DNA from: Lepidurus packardi
Lineage: Eukaryota; Arthropoda; Branchiopoda; Notostraca; Triopsidae
Length of the DNA: 64,000 nt
Direction of reading: 5' to 3'
Assembly (NCBI GenBank): GCA_023053545.1
Contig: JAKZAN010000007.1
Coordinates: 9,796,001 to 9,860,000 of the forward strand
The notes beneath the pieces were generated by a model. The model searched no databases and was not told the DNA's origin. It saw nothing but the letters and a program-made list of their open reading frames with translations. Shown piece by piece: positions 47,201 through 64,000 of this stretch. The position numbers and the translations under genes are program-made. Within the stretch, counting starts at the first letter, position 1; every line of letters starts with the position of its first letter.

Positions 47201-49031
47201 AAGTACCCGCTAACCAGCAAATACTTGAACCGATCCCGAGCCAACATGGCGGACGACAGCGACACGCCTTCTGCGGCCGCGTCGTCCGCGTCCACGACAT
47301 CGCGTTACGGCGGCTACAAGAGCCGTTTTTTAAACCGAAGTAGGAGCTCTGCTGCGCTAGCGTCCGAGAACGAAGGGAGTGGCGATCGAAATGGCGACTA
47401 TGGAAACAACGACAACAATGTCGACGATTCCAGCCTCGCCGTTCCTTCCGTCCCTTCCGCGCTCTCGGGCGAAGAAAGGTATCCAAGCGGCAGGTCGAGA
47501 TATGCGGCCCTTAAGGAACGTCGATCCCGGCTTGCCCGCAGCAAGAGCTCGCACGATGTCGGACCCGATGATAACCCTCCGGAGGATTCCAAGGTACAGG
47601 AATCTTGTCCAACTTGACGTCTTCCTCTTTTTTTTAGTTCTTTTTTCCGCTTTTTAAAATTGCTTGGCTTCTTTTCTTTTCTGATTTCAGTTTACTCTTT
47701 CTAACGCGCTTTTTACTATTTTCTTTTTTTTTATTCCGTATAGTTATCTGTTATTTTACGTAGGATACCGGGAACTCCTCCCTCTCCCACCTCCCCAACC
47801 CCCGCCCCCGCTTACGGAGCAAGTCCAGGGAGGTATCGCCCGAGCACAACAACAATGCCAACGGTGACGGGGCTTCCCTCAGTTCCTGGGCTCGCTACCT
47901 CAAGAGCAAATACAGCACACGGACACGTGAGCCCCAGGATCTCGATGAGCAGCAGCCTCAGCGACCGCGAAGTCGGCCACCGTCCTCCGCTTCGAACCAT
48001 GACGCAAGGGCTTGGAGCCCCGACGACGTACACTCCGACGACCTACCGGCGTCGCCTACTGTGACGACCAGTTTCCCCCGACACCAGTACCTGCAAAAGC
48101 GGAATGTCCAGCTCAAGTTTGGCATGCGAGGAGCCGAATCCGGGTGTTTTACGTGGCCGCGGGGCGTCGCCGTGGGGCCGGATAACACCATTGTGGTGGC
48201 TGACTCTAGTAACCATCGCGTGCAGGTGTTTGATCATGAAGGTCAGTTCTGCAAAGAATTCGGCCAGTATGGCAACGGCGAAGGTGAGTTTGACTGTTTA
48301 GCTGGAGTGGCGGTGAACCGGATCGGGCAATACATCATCGCCGACCGGTACAACCACCGCATCCAAGTGTTCGACCCGTCGGGTCGCTTCCTCCGCATGT
48401 TCGGCACCCAAGGCACCACGGACGGCAAGTTCAGCTACCCCTGGGGCATCGCCACCGACGCCCTAGGCTTCATCTATGTGTGCGACAAGGAAAACCACCG
48501 GGTGCAGGTCTTCCAGTCGGACGGAACTTTTGTAGGGAAATTCGGGAGTCTAGGCTCCAAAGCGGCTCAGCTGGAGCACCCGCATTACATTGCGGTATCC
48601 TCCATCAACCGTGTGATTGTCTCGGATTCCAATAATCATCGGATCCAGATCTTTGACGTGAATGGCAAGTTACTATCTTGTTTTGGCAGCGAGGGGGCGG
48701 AGCCTGGGCAATTCAAATTTCCAAGGTAACGGTTTAAACAGAAGTTGAAACAAAATGGAGGGATTTCTCTAACGCCCTCTTCGTTTCTTTTTTCCAACTT
48801 GTTTTTTCTTTTGGCAGGGGAGTGGCGGTGGATGATCAAGGATATATTATTGTGGCAGACTCTGGTAATAACCGCATTCAGATTTTCACTCCGGAAGGGG
48901 CGTTCCTGCGGACATTTGGTGGGTGGGGCTCTGGTGATGGGGAGTTCAAAGGACTGGAAGGAATCGCTGTCATGTCCAACGGTAGCATAGTGGTGTGCGA
49001 CAGGGAAAACCACCGGATCCAACTCTTCTGA
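44246..49031 (+). CDS. tn: Thin/abba-like TRIM-NHL protein (TRIM32 class)
   Basis: Five exons: 44246-44380, 44488-44628, 44720-47593, 47764-48725 and 48818-49031. All are in frame, giving 1441 residues. The start has a strong context (GCCACCATGG). Residues 10-51 are a C3HC4 RING (C10, C13, C25, H27, C30, C48, C51), as in E3 ubiquitin ligases. A B-box follows at about 97-124 and a coiled coil at about 126-220. About 940 Ser/Thr/Arg-rich disordered residues come next. Six NHL repeats then run from about 1168 to the end and should form a propeller. In Drosophila, thin acts at the muscle Z-disc and keeps myofibrils intact, like TRIM32. The N-terminal 250 residues agree closely with what I know of insect thin. 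The linker has recurring SRFLxR-type motifs. The next gene starts 607 bases downstream on the same strand. Its first intron holds the last octamer dyad of the domain at 44397. Confidence 0.95.
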
Positions 49032-49427
49032 AATCCGCCGTTTCGTTCTGCAGAAATTTTCGACAACATGAAGTGCCCGAATGATTTTCTTGTTTTTTTT
49101 TTATATATTTTTTTTTTCAGTCTGTATTAACTTGGAACGCAAAACAACTAATGTTTTGACAATTAACCGTTTGAAGAAAATTAGGACAAATTATATGGAG
49201 AGTTTAAGCCTTGTTGGGATGAGTTTATTCTGGTCAACTTTTTAGTTTCCGTCACACCAAATGTGCCTATTAATATAATAGGAAGAGTTTTGGGAGCTGA
49301 GAACTGTTTTAACTCGAGTTCCATTGTCGCTGGTTAGAATATAGCCTCAGAACTAACCTCTTATACGCCGAAATACCAAACTGCTCGTCGCTATGTTGTA
49401 CTGTACACTTTGGATATATCCGGATCA

Positions 49428-49433
49428 AATAAA
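49428..49433 (+). promoter_or_regulatory. Polyadenylation signal of thin
   Basis: AATAAA about 400 bases after the thin stop codon and about 200 bases before the start of the transporter gene. Confidence 0.5.
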
Positions 49434-49637
49434 AGCCCCGCGAAATTGCTTTTCTACTGGCGAGGCGCTGTTGGGAGCGTACAAAAGGAAACCTTACTAC
49501 CAGAGGCCATACATTTGAACTTTTTTCTTCTCCCCTTTATTTGCAGGGTTTGAAGTGTTGGGTTCCACAAGACTAGGAAGTTTAGAAGGTAAATCTTACT
49601 AATGATTCAGTCTTAGAGCTGCCGAGCTGCGTTAACC

Positions 49638-52600
49638 ATGTCGGCAAGTAGGTTGACATTAGCTAGGAAGCTCTCCTACGGTACCGGCCATGTTCTCAAC
49701 GATTTGTGCGCCAGTGTGTGGTTCAGCTACTTGCTCGTCTTCTTGAAATATGTCATGCAGGTAAGCTCAATGACGTCTGACCGATGGTATGATGACTTAA
49801 AGAAGCTTTGTGCAGTTTTACTGTACAGTTAGTGCACTTGAAAGTCCTCCAGTAGTTTATTACCATGTAGAGCGGAAGATTGACATTATACTTGCTCGTC
49901 TTCTTGAAACATGTCATGCAGGTAAGCTCAATGACGTCGGACCGATCGTATGATGACTTAAAGAGTTTTGCTGTACACTTAGTGCACTTGAAAGTCCTCC
50001 AGTAGTTTATTACCATGTAGATCGGAAGATTCAGCAGCTTAAAGTGCAGCAATAATAGGTTTTGGTAAGGAAATTTCCATGAATTTTCCATGCTTTAAGA
50101 CCTGCTGAAAGACGCTCTTAACCTGTACGGTCTTAAAATTGTAGGCTTTATTCCTTTCTATTCCTTTCTTTTTTATTTATTTATTTACCTTTGGAAATTT
50201 GTATAATAAATTATTCAAATATTGAAACTACTTATGCTAGCAGAGTAAGTTAAACAGTCATGACAAGATGAAACCGAAAGAAAAGATCCAGAAATCTAAT
50301 ATAATTTATGAAAAGTATCTATTTTGTATTCCGGCTGGGCTTGTTTACATCGTAGTTAGGTTGAGCGTCCGTTAGATGTCTTGGCATTCTGGTCACGTTT
50401 TACCGTGAGCAAAGCATGGTAAAGTTAATTGAAATGATAAAATACAATACACTGCTAGTTGGAGAATACCCTACACATATTCTAGTCATAAATATATAAG
50501 AAGTTAAATAAACTTGTGCTTTAATGTACATTACTTTTCACTACAAAATAACTTGCGAGTCTTCAAAATGTTCCTGAATGTGTCCCATAAAAGCCTTTTA
50601 AATGGGACTAAGTGCTTTGTTAGTAGGCTTTGTTCTCTCTAACACCAAGCTTTTGCTTTCTACAGGTACCTAGTGAGGTCGCGGGTCTGGTATTATTAAT
50701 TGGGCAAGTGGCCGACGCCTTAGCGACACCATTGATAGGATACTGGTCGGACAACGGCTGCGGATGCCATTCCTCTTGTCGCTACGGGAAACGGAAGTCA
50801 TGGCATCTTATTGGTAACTTTTATATTGTTTAAAATTTGTCTCCTTTTCGGCCACAAGAAAAGGACCGTGGCAACTTACCTTCCCCTTCTTTAGGAACCA
50901 TTTTAGTTGGCTTGACGTTTCCTTTTATGTTCGTTGGCCGATTCGGTCTCGATACCGAGACTTCACTATTATATTTAGTATTACTGAACGTGTTAGTGTG
51001 CCTCTTCCAGTTCGGTTGGGCGGCCACGCAGATCTCTCATTTGGCTTTAATTCCAGAGTTAACTCCAATTGAGTCGGAACGCGATGAATTAAACATCATC
51101 CGGTAAGCTCTGGAGGATTCTCTCTCTCTTCTTTCGTTTCACATGAACGTCCCGTGGACGTGACTTCCCTTTTTTCAATTTTTCTCCTCTCTTTAAGGTA
51201 CTCCTTCGACGTCTTTTCTGATATGCTAGTCTACGTTATTGCTTGGGCTGTCCTAAAGCACAACACGGATGGAGATACGACTCAGCAGCTCATCAATGCA
51301 TCAGATCTTGGCAACTTCGAAGTATAACCCATTACCCCACCAAAAGTTCTGCCTTTACCATCCCTTGCTTAACAAATAGCTTTATACATTATCCTTGTTT
51401 TAGCTCATTACAGGCACTATCACTATACTGGGTCTGGTCTTCTCCTTGATATTCCATGTTGGCACTCCAGAAGAACCTTGGAGACCAATCGGGTTCCAGG
51501 AAGACACGCTATTGCTAAGTGGAGCCACCAGTCCGAACTACGGGTCCAGTAAACTTACGGCGCGGGCCAGTTTAAAATGGTCATATTGGTTCAAGGTACC
51601 CGCCTTCTACTGGGTAGCTATCATGTACACGTGCTCAAGGCTATTCATCAACCTATCGATGGTCTACATGCCGCTCTTCCTCCAGGATAGCCTCCAGGCC
51701 CCTCAAGTGAGTGGGAATAGCCTTCCTTTTCTGCTCATTTTACATTTCATCGCAAATTAAGGGGGTACTGCTCGTCCTGGCTACCGCTTGTTACAGTAAT
51801 AAGCGGTTGCAACCATAGTTGGTCCTAGTACAGTACCTTGGGAAAGCTATAGCCAAACTTTGATCTCAAATGCTGCAAAGAAGATTTGATCTCAAATGCT
51901 GCAAAGAAGACGTCTTAGAATGTACCTAATTGCATTGAAATGGAACCTGATTTTCCTTTTCAACTAAAGGACAAAATATCTGTAATGAATACCGTACCTT
52001 TTTTAATATATAGGATATGCTGGCGACCATTCCACTGCTAGTGAACTTATCAGGATTCTTGGGTGCGATCCTTCTTAAGTTCTGTATCGATCGACTGGGC
52101 AAAAAGGTATGACATGGGGCCTCCCTTGCTAAACATTAAAGTCTTAAAAAAGGAAGCCTTATTTTTCTCTTTCCCTCACCGCTTTTTATATCTTTCACAG
52201 TTTCTTTTCTACTTCGGGTCATGTTTGGCGTTGGCAGCCTGTGTGTGGATCGGTGCTGACCACACGGAAGATTTTCTGAACTTTCACGTGTACTGCGTGG
52301 CAGCAATGATTGGTGTCTCCGGGTCGATTTTATGCGTTCTTAGCATGTCCTTTACCGCGGACTTGATCGGCCCAAATACGGTTAATAAACCTGCCAGTTT
52401 CTTTTTCTTCAATTACGTCAATTAGCGGTAGGTTGGATGTTATATGGTGGGGTGTTTTTGTAGGACACGGGCGCATTTGTTTATGGGTGTATGAGCTTCT
52501 GCGACAAATTGTTCAGCGGCTTGGCGGTGGTTATTATCCAGAGCTCAGAAAGGTGGGGAATTACATATATTACACCCGCACGTGTAAGACCGAGAAAGGA

Positions 52601-52729
52601 TGGATTAACGTCCGTGTCTTTGACAGGTGGCTGTGTCAGGATTGTCCTGAGTACAACCGAGTTACAATGTCATGGGTGATAGGATTTCCGGTTGTAATAG
52701 GATCTATTGTTCTCATTGCACTCAAGTAG
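49638..52729 (+). CDS. MFSD12: MFSD12-like major facilitator transporter
   Basis: Nine exons: 49638-49760, 50666-50813, 50895-51102, 51198-51321, 51404-51706, 52014-52106, 52201-52380, 52462+2 (52464)-52552 and 52627-52729. The product has 456 residues and all phases agree. The N-terminus ([21 protein letters not shown]) and [17 protein letters not shown] at about 54-70, followed by the basic YGKRKSWH, are typical of MFSD12. So are [17 protein letters not shown] in the middle and [11 protein letters not shown] before the last membrane segments. The length and alternating hydrophobic stretches fit 12 membrane spans. In vertebrates MFSD12 brings cysteine into lysosomes and melanosomes; the same role in lysosome-related organelles is likely here but inferred. 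The donor after exon 7 (ACG|GTTAAT) is weak. Intron 1 contains a duplicated copy of the end of exon 1 and its donor. The gene sits tightly between thin and NMT. Confidence 0.92.
49729..50032 (+). repeat. 161-bp tandem duplication across an exon-intron border
   Basis: The segment from 49729 (last 32 bases of MFSD12 exon 1, the donor and about 130 intron bases) is repeated from 49890. The second copy keeps CATGTCATGCAGGTAAGC, so a second complete donor sits at 49922. Copies differ at several bases and one has a short deletion. Using the second donor would retain intron sequence with in-frame stops. Confidence 0.9.
51859..51910. repeat. 26-bp tandem repeat in MFSD12 intron 5
   Basis: TTTGATCTCAAATGCTGCAA plus AGAAGA is present twice in a row, exactly, at 51859 and 51885. 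Confidence 0.9.
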
Positions 52730-52999
52730 CCAGTTTTGTTGGGCAGTTTTGGCCATTCAAACAGTAAAACTGTCACTCGGGAAATCTCTGCGACCAAGAT
52801 CCTGGGTGGACTTCAAGTTTCCCAACCCTTCAGTTACAGGGACACTTCGTTCTGCATTATGTCCGGCAAGTGAAGAGCAGAGAAGCCAAGATTTGAAGAC
52901 AGTGAAAGCACAGACAATTAATGTTCAGTATTTTAACTTGTAATGGAACAGGGTCAAATATACTCACGAACGAAAATGGAAGTTAAAGCATTATGAAAT

Positions 53000-53005
53000 A
53001 ATAAA
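53000..53005 (+). promoter_or_regulatory. Polyadenylation signal of MFSD12-like gene
   Basis: AATAAA about 270 bases after the transporter stop codon. Confidence 0.45.
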
Positions 53006-53501
53006 TCCACTTAACAGTTTGCAGTTTCCTTTTGGGCTTAAAGTACTTAAGCAAACATGACTCGAATTAAGAATCCGTAGTCCGCTTGTAGTTAACATTT
53101 GGCAGCTTGCCTTGTAATTTACCATTAACAGCTAAGCTTCTTCCACTTGCTCAAGAGACTTGAAGAGCTTATAAAATAACTTATTAATATAGCTTCTAAT
53201 TTGTAGATCAGTTAAGCTCAGATAACACTATGTAATAAATTAAGTAATTCTCTCACTGTATAATGAAGCCTGAATAATATTCTGAAGTGTTATCCTATTC
53301 TCATATTCGAATCCTGATTGGTTCTGCTACTTTGTTTTACCTTCTAATACGTGAGGGCAGCAGCATCTGCTTGTATACTTAAAAACGCCCAGTAGAATCG
53401 TACATTTGTCGTCATTTGAGGATTTTATTCTTATAACTCTCAAGGCGAGTTTTGCTTGTCTTGTGTTGTTGATGGAATTTGTGACCGTTTAATTTACTAT
53501 T

Positions 53502-57151
<3,650 letters not shown>

Positions 57152-57245
57152 AAAAGGAACTACAAAAAAGGGGTGAGAACAAAGCGCCATAACTTCTTCT
57201 GTGTACGAAACTTGATCCATATGTGGTACCGCCTCACACATAGCT

Positions 57246-57251
57246 AATAAA
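57246..57251 (+). promoter_or_regulatory. Polyadenylation signal of NMT
   Basis: AATAAA 95 bases after the NMT stop codon. Confidence 0.55.
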
Positions 57252-58840
57252 ATTCGTCTCGTAAGCGAAAACAAAATAACAGACATTTTTTCTTTGCTTA
57301 GAGTTAAGATAGCCCTTGGAATTTTTTCCCTATTTCTTTCAAGAGATAGCAAGAAGGAATTTAAGCGTAATAAAAGAGTGTAGTTTCTTTTATTACCTTA
57401 ACATTTTTTGTTCTTGTATTAAAAACGTACTCTATATCTAAGAATACAAAGGAAACAAAGTCGTAAAAGTTTGAAAAGTTCTTTTGAAACTTTGTTTTCT
57501 TTGTATTCTACATACCTTTCATACAACTTTTCTTTTTTTCGTACATAACTTATTATACATAAAGCGAAAGCGTAAGATTGATAGAAAGTGAAGAATTTAT
57601 CCAGTTCCTAAAACAACAGAAAGAAAATCCAGAATAACGACTTGAAGAAGGAAGAAAAGGAATAAATGAATGAAAATGAAAAATAATAAAGAAAATGGAA
57701 TAGAATAAAAGAGCCTGGATCTTCTAGGACTACATTTTCTTCCTATGTATTGTGTTTATTCGTACGAAATTAACACAACCGAAGAAAATCGATTTGCACA
57801 TTAAGAGCTTGAGATAAAAGTGACTGATGAGCACATCTGAGGTTCGTTCCGGTTACAACGTGATAAACGTGAACGCATGCAGTTGTGTGCATCTCTAAAA
57901 TTTGATCCTGCTGACGTGGATGGAGTTGCACCATAATGCCTCCACGCTCTTCTTTCAGTAAAAACGGGTCAAATGTGTTGCGATTCAAATTATAGAGTTG
58001 CATAAGAATGAGTCATAAACCCCATAAGCAAATCCGGGTTAGTCCCCGAACCACTGCTGGAGACTACCTGGTCTATGTTCCCTTTAATCGTTTGTTTCCA
58101 TCTTCCTTTTCATGTTTAACGATTTGAACGTGTCGGGTGTCACGTTTTTAGCCGCTTTTACTGTCAGCTCCTGCCGGACGTCGCCATTTGCCAATGGTTT
58201 GGCTGTGCTACCTTCCATTCCCAACCGCTCAGGCAATCCCTCCACCCAAAGAATGAGAATGACAAAAGAAAAAGGGGGAGTCACACGATTGACAACGATG
58301 GGTTGAGAAGGGTGCATTGCCCAGCTGTGGGGCACATCCTGTGCATGATTCGGATGTACTCGTATGCGTACCTGGGATCTTGCACGTAATTTCGCTGCAC
58401 GTGAAACGTGGTAGTTTACCCAAAGATACCCTCCAAGTTCAAGTCCAATGGGGGCCTCCCAAATGTTTAGCTTCTCCCTTTTGATAGATCTTTTGATAGA
58501 TCTTTCGATGTAGCTTTAGTATCTCAGTCGGGGATCCCAATCCTTCCCAAAGCAGCTTGCCTAAGTGATTCTTGTGCAAACAGCAGATGCGATAAGGGAA
58601 CGTCGCTTAAGAGGAAAAGAGGAGACGCTATCGCCAGAATTAATTGCATTATCTAAGACCCGGGGGTTTGGATTTTTTGGGTCTTTGTATGATTCGGGCA
58701 AAAGGTGCCATCTAAGTTCGTCTCGTTACAATATAGGGCTTCCCTGGCACCGTGACCATGGCTCAGCAGACACAATGTGGTTGCTTGCAGCCGCCAGTCT
58801 CTGAGTTGCAACCTTTAGAGTACATGGGTTGGATCTCTCC
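57252..58840. other. Intergenic DNA between NMT and PFKFB
   Basis: Apart from the hairpin at 57441-57509 and a small direct repeat (CTTTTGATAGATCTTT near 58480-58505) I see no gene. Short open frames on both strands between 57.8 and 58.4 kb have no recognisable domain. Confidence 0.5.
57441..57509 (+). repeat. 69-base hairpin-forming inverted repeat
   Basis: Arms 57441-57461 (starting AGAATACAAAG) and 57489-57509 are reverse complements over 21 bases. The only exception is one position that pairs as G-U in + strand RNA. The 27-base loop can pair partly with itself (TTTGAAAAGTTCTTTTGAAA). The size and stem resemble a small-RNA precursor, but the stem is AU-rich and it could also be a remnant of a short palindromic transposon. 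It lies between NMT and PFKFB. Confidence 0.75.
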
Positions 58841-58849
58841 TATAAAAGG
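58841..58849 (+). promoter_or_regulatory. TATA box for PFKFB transcript A
   Basis: TATAAAAGG is followed about 32 bases later by an initiator-like CGCAGTCAC (about 58873-58881). The start codon of first exon A is at 59015. TATA plus initiator at this spacing is the usual arthropod core promoter layout. Confidence 0.5.
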
Positions 58850-59014
58850 GCTCAAGGCAAACCCCTTAGCTGCGCAGTCACTCATTGTACGTCATCGTAG
58901 GCACAAGGGAATTCCCTCTCGCCATATTATATTCTAATGCTCGTGTAGTGCAGAGTGTACTCTTTCATCTGTTGGGTCGACAAACAAGAAGGCCCTCCAA
59001 CATTCTTTCCCATA

Positions 59015-64000
<4,986 letters not shown>

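Noticed and set aside
45574..47486. Long antisense frames inside thin exon 3
   Set aside because: Shadows of the Ser/Thr-rich linker, whose codon bias keeps other frames open.
53300..53320. TTCGAATCC resembling a tRNA T-loop
   Set aside because: No acceptor stem, D-loop or anticodon arm around it.

Overview
The window is nuclear DNA of an animal, most likely an arthropod. The genes are split by GT-AG introns, most of them short. The TRIM-NHL gene follows the domain plan and key sequence of insect thin/abba, and two receptor genes are of the arthropod 5-HT1 class. I see no bacterial, viral or transposase gene. I cannot name the species; a non-dipteran arthropod such as a mite or other chelicerate is a guess.

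Layout. (1) 1-5.7 kb: 3' part of a 5-HT1-like receptor gene on the + strand, whose upstream exons lie outside the window. (2) 10.6-21.8 kb: a complete second 5-HT1 receptor gene on the - strand, convergent with the first and holding a 9 kb intron. (3) 21.8-36.3 kb: no gene I can support. (4) 36.3-38.7 kb: a costars-domain (ABRA-like) actin-binding protein on the - strand with a long acidic C-terminal extension. (5) 38.7-44.2 kb: upstream DNA. (6) 44.2-62.1 kb: four closely packed + strand genes: thin/TRIM32-like, an MFSD12-like transporter, N-myristoyltransferase, and 6-phosphofructo-2-kinase/fructose-2,6-bisphosphatase with two alternative first exons. (7) 62.1-64 kb: AT-rich DNA without a gene.

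The genes do not form one pathway. The receptors sense an amine at the cell surface. Thin and the costars protein both belong to actin and muscle biology. MFSD12 serves lysosome-related organelles, NMT lipidates proteins, and PFKFB sets fructose-2,6-bisphosphate.

The strongest unexplained signal is in the noncoding DNA. From about 8.4 to 44.4 kb the octamer ATTWCTGC (either strand, W = A or T) occurs about 120 times by my manual count. About 2 would be expected by chance, and I count about 3 in the other 28 kb. It lies in introns and intergenic DNA, largely skips coding exons, sometimes forms back-to-back dyads around CTGCAG, and sits inside at least nine separate families of diverged local tandem duplications. 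It stops in intron 1 of thin, where the compact gene block begins. I know of no described element that matches it.
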